Positions 1 through 8,629 of a stretch of 64,000 nt of DNA are shown here, in pieces (positions within the stretch are counted from its first letter, which is position 1; every line of letters begins with the position of its first letter). Location of the stretch: positions 1 through 64,000 of the forward strand of contig JANSXP010000031.1 in NCBI GenBank assembly GCA_024742875.1. The letters run 5' to 3'. The stretch comes from Planctomycetaceae bacterium (GTDB lineage Bacteria; Planctomycetota; Planctomycetia; Planctomycetales; Planctomycetaceae). The position numbers were made by a program, and so were the translations under genes. Under the pieces are notes generated by a model that was given only the letters and a program-made list of their open reading frames with translations, was not told the origin of the DNA and ran no database searches.

Positions 1-396
1 AAGGCAGAGGTAACCGGCCCCAACGCACGTTCAGCCAGCTCGGTGAGGCCCTTGCCCTCCTCGTCCTTGGCAGCACCATCCATCGCCGCATCAGCGTCCT
101 CTGCAGCCTTGACCTCTTCAGCAAGGGGCCGCACTCCAGGGACCTGGGAAGGCGAGACAGGAGTGGTCTTACGCCTCTTGGCCTCTTGCAACAGCATGGA
201 CTCACGCTTCTTGCTGACAAGGTGCTTCTTCTTTTCCTCCACGTCCTTGGCAACGACCCTGAATCTCATCCTGTTCGGCGTCAGCAAACGAAAAACCGGA
301 ATGACAGGAGGGACAGACCAGGCGATCGACCGTTTCCTCAGTGGCGGAGCCGGCAAGATCGATGGGATGCTGACAGTTGGGGCAGCGGAAATGCAT
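1..396 (-). CDS. partial zinc-ribbon protein with apparent frameshift, runs off left edge
   Basis: The start at 396 gives an N-terminus with two CxxC pairs (CPNC and CPSC, about residues 5-8 and 28-31), a zinc-ribbon pattern often seen at the front of planctomycete kinases and hypothetical proteins. This frame stops at 202. From about 269 another minus frame is open to the window edge and reads as a lysine/glutamate-rich, probably helical segment that begins at an internal ATG at 269. The coding-like character moves from one frame to the other near 260-275. That suggests a single-base indel (real or a sequencing error) in one gene; two overlapping ORFs are the alternative. Function unknown. 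The C-terminus lies outside the window. Confidence 0.5.
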
Positions 397-676
397 GAGT
401 GAGTACCACAGGACTGGCCGTGTGTGTCACATACTACTCACGCTCACAGGAGTTGCCAAATCGACATCTGTTCAGCGGGCCCACCGCACAGGACCGGGGT
501 GGGCCGTCAATCAGCCGCCTGGACGACAGCCGGATTTGACCACTCGATCGCCGGCCCTTCACCCAAAACTGAGCCGTGACCCGATCTTCAGGCACTTCGC
601 TTCCGACTGTGGAAGATGCTGGCTGGTGGAAGATGCTGGCCTGCCGTTTCAGCGCCGTGTGCAAAGAAAAAAAGAA

Positions 677-705
677 AAAGCCCCGACGCAAAACGTCGGG
701 GCTTT
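677..705 (-). terminator. intrinsic terminator, minus strand
   Basis: A 12-bp stem (AAAGCCCCGACG paired with CGTCGGGGCTTT) closes a CAAAA loop. On the minus strand it is followed by a long T-rich tract (661-676). It ends transcription coming from the right: either the small RNA candidate or read-through from the gene ending at 1098. Confidence 0.8.
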
Positions 706-815
706 CTTGTAAGTCCCGGAAGCAACGAATCCCAGGGGGGCGGAGGACTCAAGTTGCTTCCGGGGGCGATTGGTGGTGTTGAACACTCGCGGTTGCTTGT
801 GCGTCCGTCGTGTGT
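677..815 (-). ncRNA. candidate structured small RNA
   Basis: No convincing gene lies between 397 and 1097. On the minus strand this stretch has a promoter-like pair (822-850), then a perfect 12-bp stem (715-726 with 753-764, CCCGGAAGCAAC and its complement) whose inner part adds a further six-pair stem. A strong intrinsic terminator (677-705) follows. The predicted transcript is about 140 nt. It does not show the RNase P, tmRNA or SRP signatures I looked for. It could be 6S-like or a new small RNA, or only the decayed 3' region of the gene upstream on the minus strand. Confidence 0.4.
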
Positions 816-821
816 GCAGGG

Positions 822-850
822 ACCTTATGAGGATCCCGAAAATGGGTCAA
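822..850 (-). promoter_or_regulatory. sigma70-like promoter candidate for the small RNA
   Basis: On the minus strand TTGACC (845-850) and TAAGGT (822-827) are separated by exactly 17 bp. The -35 matches 5 of 6 consensus bases and the -10 only 3 of 6, so this is suggestive rather than firm. A start near 815 would place the strong hairpin and terminator in a transcript of about 140 nt. Confidence 0.3.
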
Positions 851-1097
851 TACGTTTTTGACGCCTCCGTCAGATCAGTGATTTCCTCTAACACCCTGTT
901 GCTGCAACAGTTAGGCCAGGTGGAGCGGGCGTTCGGCAAAGACTGCCGGTGAAAAAGTCGAAAAAACCATGCCCCGTCGTCGCTCAAGGGACGCACCGCG
1001 CTGACTGAAGGTGGCAAAGTCCCCAGTGTGACGTCGGTCGGCCTCGATGATCCTACGCACCTGTCGCGACAAGACGTGCTGTCAGAGACTTTCGTGG

Positions 1098-1625
1098 TTA
1101 CTTCGCCTGATTCACTTTGCGGCAGTGAGCTTCAAACCGCTTCAGTTGCGAGGTCAGAACGCCATCCACCGGCGCCGCAATTTTGTCCAGCTGCAGAAAG
1201 TCGGCGCCACTCACGTTGTAGGTCAGCGTGACGGTCGTCTTTCCGTCCGTTTCTGAAAACGCAAAGCTCAGCGCGCCCGCCACCCCCATGCCCTGCAGTG
1301 GTCCCAGGCCCCCCGTCATCCGCAGCATTTTGTCGGGCTGGTGGTAGACGATTTCCATGTGTCGCACGTAGCCGCCATCAGGCAGCCTTTCGAGCATGCA
1401 CGCCTTCTCCAGATCCAGCGACAGGTTCTTCGGCTGACCTGAATAGGAGTGGCTGGCGTCATACCAGGTGGAAAAATCGTGAATCAGCGTTTGGTAGGCC
1501 AGGTCGGCCGAAACGTCGATCGTACATGTGGTGACCGTCTGGAATCCGGTCGCTGAAGCGACTTTCACTTCCGCAGACACCGGGGCCAGCAAAAACAGGG
1601 GCAGCAGATACAAACAGCGTGACAT
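1098..1625 (-). CDS. secreted SRPBCC/START-like domain protein
   Basis: The 175-residue product starts with a short signal peptide (hydrophobic residues 5-17, likely cleavage after SAE or VSA). It continues as one alpha/beta domain resembling SRPBCC/polyketide-cyclase-like lipid-binding folds: a long N-terminal strand-helix section, a central GLGPLQGMG loop and a C-terminal helix around DGVLTSQLKRFEAHC. Such proteins bind hydrophobic ligands in the periplasm. The assignment rests on overall pattern, not on catalytic residues. It follows the sulfatase gene on the same strand after a 45-bp gap, so the two may be cotranscribed. Confidence 0.6.
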   Translation of the reverse strand: MSRCLYLLPLFLLAPVSAEVKVASATGFQTVTTCTIDVSADLAYQTLIHDFSTWYDASHSYSGQPKNLSLDLEKACMLERLPDGGYVRHMEIVYHQPDKMLRMTGGLGPLQGMGVAGALSFAFSETDGKTTVTLTYNVSGADFLQLDKIAAPVDGVLTSQLKRFEAHCRKVNQAK

Positions 1626-1670
1626 AGCAGATCACTCATCTCTGGCAGGGAAACGGAAATCGGCAGCGGA

Positions 1671-3086
1671 TCAGAGTTTGCTGTTGGCCGCCGCGTAAGC
1701 TTTGTGTCCGGTCGAATTCTGCCCCAGGACTTCGCGCTGCTTTTGGGGCACACGCTGGGCGTGATACGTCACCGCTTCTGCTGCGCCGGGGTCATCGATG
1801 AGATTGTGCCACTCGTGCGGATCGGTGGAGTGATCATAGAACTCACGCGATCCGTCGAGATACTCAATGTAGCGATAGCGGGTGGTCCGAACGGAATAGT
1901 TGCCTGGCCCAAAACTGGTGATGGCCGGGTGTCCCCAGCGTGCTTCGGGATTTTTCATCAGTGGCACGAGGCTTTGTCCCTGCTGCTGATCATCGGTCGG
2001 CAGATTCGCCAGATCCAGCAGCGTCGGATAAACGTCGATCAGTTCGGCCGGTCGATGACATTCGCCAGGTTCGAATCCGGGAGCCGATACAATCAGGGGG
2101 ACTCGTGTGCCGTCTTCCCACAAAGAGCGTTTGGCCCAGCGCTGCTTTTCGCCCAGATGAAATCCGTGGTCAGAAAACAGCACCACGATCGTGTTGTCTT
2201 TGTAGGGGCTGGCGTCCAGCGCATCGAGCACCCGTCCCACGCAGTGATCAGCAAACGTGACAGAAGCCAGATAGGACTGCACGGCGTGCTCCCACTGTCC
2301 GGCGGACTGCACCCACTGGTGCTCGGGAGAGACGTGTTCTCGATTGGTCAGGTCGATGGCATACTGACTGAGGTCGTCACGGTCTTTCTCGTTCACAACT
2401 GGCAGTTGAATGGCAGCCCGCGGATGGCGATCAAACCATTCCTGCGGGGCATACATGGGGACGTGGGGACGATAAAAGCCCACCGCCAGAAAGAAGGGCT
2501 GGTCATGCGACTCGCCAAGTCGCGCTGCTGCCCAGGCAGACGCCTTCCAGTCCGGCATTTCTTCGTTGGTGGCCGGATACACGCCCCAGTCCCACAGAGG
2601 GTGTCCGTGCGGCTGGGAAAGCTTCTGCGCGGGGCGTGGCCCAAATCCTCCGTTGTTGCCACCGTACTGCTGGAAAAAACGTTTGTCGCCGGTGTGAAAA
2701 ATCTTGCCCACACCCATCGTCAGATAGCCCTGATCGGCAAATGCTTCCGGCAGCGTTTTCAGATCTTTCAGCACGGGCGCCTGTTTGAGGTCGGGATTCA
2801 GAAAGTAGACGCCGCTGGTGTGGGGATAGCGGCCCGTCATCATGCTGGCCCGGGACGGATTGCAGACGGGCGACTGACAATGCGCGTTGGCAAACAGAGT
2901 GCCGCGTTTGGCCAGTCGATCGATGTTGGGCGTCATCGCCTGCGGGTGACCGCCCAGGCAGCCCGTCCAGTCATTCAGATCGTCGATCGAAATCAGCAGC
3001 ACGTTGGGCGGCGGAGCGTCTGCGGCGGCCGCCTCGGTTGCCACAGTCACCAGCAGCAGCATTCCACACAACCGTCTCCACACCAT
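1671..3086 (-). CDS. periplasmic sulfatase (iduronate-2-sulfatase-like)
   Basis: A 471-residue secreted sulfatase. It hydrolyses sulfate esters, probably on polysaccharides, outside the cytoplasm. After a signal peptide (1-22) comes the metal-binding start NVLLISIDDLNDW (about 28-40). The sulfatase signature C75-N-P-S-R79 follows, whose cysteine is normally converted to formylglycine by a maturase not seen in this window. Further family motifs are GVGKIFH, GFYRPHVP and the metal ligands in FSDHGFHLGEKQRW. The layout fits the iduronate-2-sulfatase-like branch that is expanded in planctomycetes; the substrate is unknown. A purine-rich GAGGTGAG lies just before the ATG. It is probably cotranscribed with the gene ending at 1098. 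Confidence 0.9.
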   Translation of the reverse strand: MVWRRLCGMLLLVTVATEAAAADAPPPNVLLISIDDLNDWTGCLGGHPQAMTPNIDRLAKRGTLFANAHCQSPVCNPSRASMMTGRYPHTSGVYFLNPDLKQAPVLKDLKTLPEAFADQGYLTMGVGKIFHTGDKRFFQQYGGNNGGFGPRPAQKLSQPHGHPLWDWGVYPATNEEMPDWKASAWAAARLGESHDQPFFLAVGFYRPHVPMYAPQEWFDRHPRAAIQLPVVNEKDRDDLSQYAIDLTNREHVSPEHQWVQSAGQWEHAVQSYLASVTFADHCVGRVLDALDASPYKDNTIVVLFSDHGFHLGEKQRWAKRSLWEDGTRVPLIVSAPGFEPGECHRPAELIDVYPTLLDLANLPTDDQQQGQSLVPLMKNPEARWGHPAITSFGPGNYSVRTTRYRYIEYLDGSREFYDHSTDPHEWHNLIDDPGAAEAVTYHAQRVPQKQREVLGQNSTGHKAYAAANSKL

Positions 3087-3340
3087 CGCTCACCTCGGCT
3101 TACCGTTTTCAGACATTCAACTGGATTACGGGGATGACACAGGCCAACCACAATGTCGTTGGAGGCCTGCTGCCAGTGTAGTGAACGAATTGGCTCGTGC
3201 TACTGATCTCCCTGCCTGGGAGGGCCCGTGTCGCCGTGAATCTCGTCGATTTTCGGCAATCACAGAATTCGCGTGTTGACGTTTGGCGGTGTTGTAAAAT
3301 GTGCTGACAGCCGAATCATTTCCAGAACAGCCGCCCGTCC

Positions 3341-3880
3341 ATGGAACCTTGTGTGTCACATTCGCAGCAAAAACTGGTGATGAATGAAATCGCCGCCTGT
3401 CAGCCTCGTTTGCGGGCCTTCGTCCGCTGCCTGCTGGTGCATTCTTCTGATGTGGATGATGTCCTGCAGGAGGTGAATTCCGTGCTGTGGGAAAAGGCGG
3501 AGCAGTTTGAGCCGGGCACCAGTTTCTGGGCGTGGGCCTCGCAGATCGCTCGCTACAAAGTCCTGAACGCGGTGAGTCGATACGCCAGGGAACGCGTGAT
3601 TTTTGATCAGGAGACCATCAGCCGGATGGCGCAGGTGATCGAAGAACGGGTCGGCACGCTGGATGATCGCCGAAGGGCACTGGAATCGTGCCTGGCAAAA
3701 CTGCCGTCCGCGCAGCGTCAGCTGATTGAACTGCGGTACGCAGACGGTCAGGCCATCGATCGCATCAGTCAGTCCATCGGGCGCCCGCAAGGATCCATTC
3801 GCCAGACTCTGTATCGAATTCGCGGCGTGTTGCTCGAGTGCATTCAAAGACAGCTTGACGTTCAGGAGCATCCTGCATGA
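3341..3880 (+). CDS. ECF-type RNA polymerase sigma factor
   Basis: A 179-residue sigma-70 family protein of the Rhodopirellula/Verrucomicrobium ECF type. Region 2 includes DVDDVLQEVNSVLWEKAEQF (about 37-56) and the WAWASQIARYKVLN helix. Region 4 is the helix-turn-helix near LPSAQRQLIELRYADGQ and GRPQGSIRQTLYRIR. It directs core polymerase to a small regulon. No clear ribosome site decides between ATG 3341 and ATG 3380; 3341 keeps the full region 2 lead-in. The stop overlaps the next ATG (ATGA at 3877), so the downstream membrane protein is translationally coupled and is probably the partner or anti-sigma factor. Confidence 0.9.
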   Translation: MEPCVSHSQQKLVMNEIAACQPRLRAFVRCLLVHSSDVDDVLQEVNSVLWEKAEQFEPGTSFWAWASQIARYKVLNAVSRYARERVIFDQETISRMAQVIEERVGTLDDRRRALESCLAKLPSAQRQLIELRYADGQAIDRISQSIGRPQGSIRQTLYRIRGVLLECIQRQLDVQEHPA

Positions 3881-5064
3881 AGACCGACGATGTCGAACTG
3901 GCCGCCCTGCTCTCTGCGCTGCTGGATGGTGGGCTGGACGAAACGCAGCAGCAGCGACTGAACCAGCTGGTGCAGTCGTCTGGTCAGAATGCCGCACTGG
4001 TGACAGACCATTTGTTGATGGACTCTTTGCTGGATGAAGCGCTGGGCGGCGATGCGCTGTCGGCGCTGGTTGACGTGCTGGGGGAGACGGAAACGGAACC
4101 CACCGCAACGAGACGGCCCGCGGATCCGGTTGCCAGTGATCCGTCCGGCGACTCGGTGCGCGGCGGGCGGGCGATGCGGACTCTTGGCTGGCTGGTTTCG
4201 GTGGTTGTGGCGGCCATGTTTCTGGTGACGTTTATGGATCGCGGCGGCAATGAAGTGTTTGCTGATGCGAGTGATGTCATTGTGGCCGCAGTCGCCGCCC
4301 ATGAGTCAGCCGTGGAACGCGTTTATTCGGTCAGCACCCGCAGTCGCAGTCTGCTGGGTGGCGCCTTTCGGCACCCGGACGATGTCCGCGTCTTCACGCA
4401 GGGCAATCAGTTCTGGGTGCAGATGAACGAAGACCCCAAGTGGTCATGGGGACGTCAAAGCGACGGCACCATCTGGCTGGCACTGGACACTCAGCGTGCC
4501 ATGACCATTGCGGCCGATGAGATCGGACCACCACTGCACGAAATCGCCGAGCTTTACAGCGTTAACTGGGAGTCGTTGCTGCTGACACTGCTGGATGGCT
4601 TTGAACTGGAGAAACGCGAAACCGAATCCACCTACGAAATCACGGCGACACCGGACGATCGCCAGCGACGCTGGTTTCGTGGACTGGAGATTGTCGTGGA
4701 TCGAGAGACGAAGGCCGTCCGTCGTTTGGTGCTGCATCGACGTAAGGCCCTGTTTGGCGAGTCCATCATGACGTTTGAACTGCTGGAAGCGCGCAGCGCC
4801 GACGCCTCCGCCTATCGGCTGGAGGGGCATCTGAGTGCCGATGCCGTAGTGTACTCCAGAGATTCCCCCCGGGACCCGCGCCTGCGAACACTCGTTAACC
4901 GTTTTGGCAATCAGGCGCGGCGCTGGATCGTCAGCCCGGATCAGAACGAAGTCAACGGGGATGCCCAGTCAAAACCGAACTCGAACACAGGGCCGCACGC
5001 CGGGGCCGAACAATCCCCACAGGCAGGCGGTGGCGCCGCCGTACCGCAGTCTTCCCGAAGATGA
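3877..5064 (+). CDS. single-pass membrane partner of the ECF sigma factor
   Basis: A 395-residue protein. The short cytoplasmic N-terminus (1-100) is glutamine- and acid-rich, with a DDVELAALLSALLDGGLDE helix like those of planctomycete anti-sigma or FecR-type partners. One membrane segment follows (about 106-124, LGWLVSVVVAAMFLVTF). The periplasmic domain of about 270 residues has a strand-rich pattern reminiscent of LolA/LolB-like lipoprotein-binding folds (VWVQMN, TIWLALD and LEIVVDRETKAVRRLVLHR sections). The C-terminus is disordered and Gln/Pro-rich. The 4-bp overlap with the sigma gene argues for a regulatory pair; sigma sequestration is an inference. Confidence 0.65.
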   Translation: MKTDDVELAALLSALLDGGLDETQQQRLNQLVQSSGQNAALVTDHLLMDSLLDEALGGDALSALVDVLGETETEPTATRRPADPVASDPSGDSVRGGRAMRTLGWLVSVVVAAMFLVTFMDRGGNEVFADASDVIVAAVAAHESAVERVYSVSTRSRSLLGGAFRHPDDVRVFTQGNQFWVQMNEDPKWSWGRQSDGTIWLALDTQRAMTIAADEIGPPLHEIAELYSVNWESLLLTLLDGFELEKRETESTYEITATPDDRQRRWFRGLEIVVDRETKAVRRLVLHRRKALFGESIMTFELLEARSADASAYRLEGHLSADAVVYSRDSPRDPRLRTLVNRFGNQARRWIVSPDQNEVNGDAQSKPNSNTGPHAGAEQSPQAGGGAAVPQSSRR

Positions 5065-5089
5065 ACCCATTGCCGCAGGAGCACACCTC

Positions 5090-7177
5090 ATGAGACGCAT
5101 CACTTTTGGCACGTTGACCGTCGCTGTCGCTATCGTCACAATTCTTTTGATTATTGGCCAGCAGCGGACACCGCATGTGCACGCTGAAGAAACGGACGTT
5201 GTTCGTCAGGGACCGCAGCTTCGTCGTGGCAAAGACTGCGGTGTCGGGCGTCAGATTGCGGACCTCGAGCTGACCGATATCAACGGTCGCACGCAAACTC
5301 TCAGCCAACTGGCCAAAGACGGTGTGGCGGTGATTGCTATGACGGGAACCGGCTGTCCGCTGTGCAAAAAATATTCGCCCACGCTGGCTGCGATTGAAGA
5401 CAAATATCGCCGGCAGGGGGTGCGGTTTGTGTTTGTGAATCCCAACAAGTCAGAACAGGGGCAGCGCTGCCGGGACGCCGTTTCGCAGTACGGATTTGAT
5501 GGGCCTTATGTCAGTGATGCGGACAGTCGCATCTGTCGGGCACTGCAGGCAGAAACAACGACGGAAGTATTTGTGGTCGACTCGACCCGAACGCTGTTGT
5601 ATCGCGGGGCTGTCGACGATCAATACGGCTTTACCTACGCCAGCAATGCTGCGGATGAAACCTTTCTGAAAGACGCACTGGATGCGGCTTTGGCGGGGCA
5701 GCGCGTTGAGGTTGCGGCCACCACGTCACCAGGCTGTGAACTGCTGTACGACGCCATCGCGGAACAGCAGAACGTGACGTATCACGGTCAGATTTCGCGA
5801 ATCATCGACCGCAACTGCCGGGAGTGTCATCGCTCCGGCGGCATTGCCCCGATGCCCTTTGAAACCTGCGAGCAGGTCAGGGACTACGCGGGCATGATTC
5901 GCTTTGTGACTGAGCAGGGCGTTATGCCACCATGGTTTGCTGATGACGGCACGTTACAGAAGCAGCCCTGGGATGAGCCCGTGCATCCCGATACCACCAT
6001 TCACTGGGCCAACGATCGTTCTCTGAGTGAACGCGACCTGCAGGACCTGCAGACCTGGATTGCTGCCGGAGCACCAGAAGGCGACCCGGCCGATGCTCCC
6101 CGGCCCCCCTCCTATCCGGACGGCTGGCTCATTGGCAGGCCGGACAAGGTTTTTCAGTTTGACGAACCCGTGCGCATCAAGGCCACCGGCATCATGCCCT
6201 ACAGGAACATCCGTATCACGAATGACCTCGACGAGGATAAGTGGATTCAGGCGATGGAGATTCGTCCATCTGATCCCAGCGTCGTGCACCATGTGATCGT
6301 CAGTGTTCGCGGAGAGGCACGCGAACTGGATGGCTATTGGGCTGCCTACGTTCCCGGCAACAGCTCCGTCGTGTTTCCACCGGGCCTGGGCAAGCGACTG
6401 CCCAAAGGGGCCACGCTGAACTTTCAGATGCACTACACGCCTAACGGCAAGGAAACATTCGACCAGACACAACTGGGCCTGGTGTACAGCGATGAGCCTG
6501 TAGAGCACGAAGTGAAAGTGAGGGCCGTCACCGTGGGCCCACGCCAATTGAAGATTCCCGCCGGCAGGGCGAAGCACGAAGTGCGTGCCTCCCTCCGGCT
6601 GCCGACTGATGTGAAGGTGCTGGCGCTGCTGCCACATATGCATTTGCGGGGACAGGGGGCTCGCTACGATCTGCTGGCCAACGGCGAGAAGTCGACACTG
6701 CTGAATGTTCCGCGGTACGACTTTAACTGGCAGCTGCGATACGAACTGGAAGAGCCACGCCTGCTGCACAGAGGCGACACTCTGACGTTCACCGCGTTAT
6801 ACAACAACAGCGACAGCAACCCCGCGTTGAAGGGGCTCGCCGAGGAGTATTCTTCCACCCGAACGACAAAATGGGGACAGCAGACTTACGAAGAAATGCA
6901 TCTGGGCTATGTGGAGTATATTGTGCCCGGCGAAAAGCCGGGAGAGGCTGCCCCAGGAATGCGGGGCGGTCGTGGGGCACGATCGGAGCGAATCATTGGA
7001 GGCCTGTTTACACAACTGGATGTCAACGGCGACGGTCAGGTGACCAGGGCTGAAGTGAAACAGAGGCCGGGAAACCGCCAGGCGTCCGGCGTAATCTTCA
7101 ATCGGCTGGATACCAACGGCGACGGCGTTGTTGACAAAAAGGAATTCGAAAAGCTCGGTTCCATCCTGCGTCGCTGA
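5090..7177 (+). CDS. redoxin / heme-c / copper-monooxygenase-like mosaic protein with EF hands
   Basis: A 695-residue exported protein. It has an N-terminal membrane anchor or signal (about 5-23), a thioredoxin-like redoxin domain (about 45-205) with C89-P-L-C92 and a c-type heme site C243-R-E-C246-H247. A copper type II ascorbate-dependent monooxygenase-like C-terminal half follows, with VHHVIV, QMHYTP and LLPHMHLRG histidine clusters as likely copper ligands. Two EF-hand loops (DVNGDGQVTRAE and DTNGDGVVDKKE) sit at the extreme C-terminus. The likely role is periplasmic redox chemistry; the substrate is unknown. ATG 5090 was chosen because the hydrophobic segment follows it and GCAGGAG lies upstream. 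An in-frame start at 4904 would overlap the preceding gene. EF hands also open the next gene. Confidence 0.8.
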   Translation: MRRITFGTLTVAVAIVTILLIIGQQRTPHVHAEETDVVRQGPQLRRGKDCGVGRQIADLELTDINGRTQTLSQLAKDGVAVIAMTGTGCPLCKKYSPTLAAIEDKYRRQGVRFVFVNPNKSEQGQRCRDAVSQYGFDGPYVSDADSRICRALQAETTTEVFVVDSTRTLLYRGAVDDQYGFTYASNAADETFLKDALDAALAGQRVEVAATTSPGCELLYDAIAEQQNVTYHGQISRIIDRNCRECHRSGGIAPMPFETCEQVRDYAGMIRFVTEQGVMPPWFADDGTLQKQPWDEPVHPDTTIHWANDRSLSERDLQDLQTWIAAGAPEGDPADAPRPPSYPDGWLIGRPDKVFQFDEPVRIKATGIMPYRNIRITNDLDEDKWIQAMEIRPSDPSVVHHVIVSVRGEARELDGYWAAYVPGNSSVVFPPGLGKRLPKGATLNFQMHYTPNGKETFDQTQLGLVYSDEPVEHEVKVRAVTVGPRQLKIPAGRAKHEVRASLRLPTDVKVLALLPHMHLRGQGARYDLLANGEKSTLLNVPRYDFNWQLRYELEEPRLLHRGDTLTFTALYNNSDSNPALKGLAEEYSSTRTTKWGQQTYEEMHLGYVEYIVPGEKPGEAAPGMRGGRGARSERIIGGLFTQLDVNGDGQVTRAEVKQRPGNRQASGVIFNRLDTNGDGVVDKKEFEKLGSILRR

Positions 7178-7230
7178 TGGGATGCTTAACAGACGCCGTC
7201 GATTCTGCTGACGTGCTCATGAGGCCTGAA

Positions 7231-8283
7231 ATGAAGCTCATCAAACAACTCGCTGCCTGTGTCGCCTGCTGCGTTGTGCTCGGCGCTGTCAGCATTAACG
7301 CTCAGGACCGTCCTGAGAATCTCGGTCGCATCTTCCAGCGGCTGGATAAAAACGGCGATGGCTTTGTTGATGACCGTGAACTGCAGCGACAGTCCGTCTT
7401 TGACCAGTACGACGCTGACAAAGACGGCCGAATCAGCCGTGCGGAAGTGGGACTGGAGGCGACCGATCAGACTGCTTTGCGTGCCACCAAAGATGTTCGC
7501 TACGGCGCCCACGAGCATCAAAGGCTTGATCACTATCGCCCGGCGGAAACTCGCAATGCTCCCGTGATGGTCTATGTCCACGGCGGTGGCTGGCGTCTGG
7601 GCGACAAGAAAGCGGTCGGCAGCAAGGCCGAGTTCTTCTGTGACAAAGGCTGGGTGTTTGTCAGCGTCAACTATCGGCTGCTGCCGGACGGCCAGCATCC
7701 CCACAACGTCAACGATGTGGCTGCCGCCATCGCCTGGGTGGCGGAGCATGCTGCCGAACTGGGCATCGACCGCGAACGATTGTTTGTGATGGGCCATTCG
7801 GCTGGCGCGCATCTGGCTTCACTGGTGGCCACGCATCCCCAGGCGCTGACATCGGCCGGACTGTCTCGCGGCCAGATCCGCGGGGTCATCTCGCTGGACA
7901 CAAACGCGTACGACGTGGCCCGTCTGATGCGGTCCTCTTCCGCCCGCTATTACAGCCAGGTCTTCGGACGTGATACGACGGTCCTGCGGGATGCCTCCCC
8001 GGAGTACCACATCGCCGATGACACTGACATTCCCCCGTTTCTCATCTGCTACAGCAAAGGGATGGGATTACGCAAAGATCCGCAGCGGGCCACCAACGCC
8101 CGCGCCTTTGAGCAGGCTTTGCGAAAGCATAACATCGACGCGCAAGTGGTGGATGCCAGTGATCGCAACCACTCACAGATCAATCAGCGTTTCGGGACCG
8201 CGGGTGACAGCAAAGTCACTGCACGGGCGTGGCAATTCCTGAGCGAATTGGCGAGACCCACAAACACGCGAAAAAACCCATAG
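7231..8283 (+). CDS. secreted alpha/beta-hydrolase esterase with N-terminal EF-hand pair
   Basis: A 350-residue exported protein: signal peptide (1-24), two EF-hand loops (about residues 39-50 and 61-72, DKNGDGFVDDRE and DADKDGRISRAE), then an esterase/lipase of the BD-FAE/kynurenine-formamidase-like type. HGGGW (117-121) forms the oxyanion hole, S190 in GHSAG is the nucleophile and the histidine in DRNHSQ near the C-terminus completes a triad. ATG 7231 is preferred because GAGG lies 6 bases upstream and the signal peptide starts there; upstream in-frame ATGs at 7177 and 7219 also exist. It directly follows the redox mosaic gene on the same strand and likely shares its transcript. The substrate is unknown. 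Confidence 0.8.
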   Translation: MKLIKQLAACVACCVVLGAVSINAQDRPENLGRIFQRLDKNGDGFVDDRELQRQSVFDQYDADKDGRISRAEVGLEATDQTALRATKDVRYGAHEHQRLDHYRPAETRNAPVMVYVHGGGWRLGDKKAVGSKAEFFCDKGWVFVSVNYRLLPDGQHPHNVNDVAAAIAWVAEHAAELGIDRERLFVMGHSAGAHLASLVATHPQALTSAGLSRGQIRGVISLDTNAYDVARLMRSSSARYYSQVFGRDTTVLRDASPEYHIADDTDIPPFLICYSKGMGLRKDPQRATNARAFEQALRKHNIDAQVVDASDRNHSQINQRFGTAGDSKVTARAWQFLSELARPTNTRKNP

Positions 8284-8499
8284 CGACTCCAGATGGGCGG
8301 TTACGCGTGTAATGAGAATTTCGCATGTTTGGTCGGGTATTCAGGCTGAGCACGAGCACGATTCTGAAAGACGTGCAGCGCCCGTGTGGGCATCGGGCGG
8401 AATTCCGGGGACGGTCCGGAAAAACGATTGTTTATCGTTTCTGATTCGTCACAATTTCGAGCCCGCCTGCCAGACCCTGGCCGTGCCGGTCGTGGTTCT

Positions 8500-8520
8500 G
8501 ACAGGTCACTGCGACCTGTC
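8500..8520. repeat. inverted repeat upstream of the heme-protein gene
   Basis: GACAGGTC (8500-8507) and its exact complement GACCTGTC (8513-8520) flank a five-base spacer, about 110 bp before the next start codon. No T-run follows, so an operator or leader hairpin is more likely than a terminator. The rest of 8284-8629 shows no gene. Confidence 0.45.
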
Positions 8521-8629
8521 GGGCCGCATCCCACCATTGATTTGTCCGTGCGATCGACATTCGCGACGTGCGTGAGTAACGACCACGTCGATTGGCAATT
8601 TCGATCTGCTCCCTCCCCAGGTTTGCACC

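Noticed and set aside
706-1097. The region as RNase P RNA, tmRNA or SRP RNA
   Set aside because: I could not find the expected conserved core strings or a tRNA-like end; only hairpins and a terminator are supported.
1704-3137. Long plus-strand open frame opposite the sulfatase
   Set aside because: It is the antisense of a clear sulfatase gene and has no recognisable domain.
3351-3420. ECF41-type promoter (TGTCACA with CGTC 16 bp on) near sigma 3341
   Set aside because: TGTCACA is there but the bases 16 bp downstream are not CGTC.
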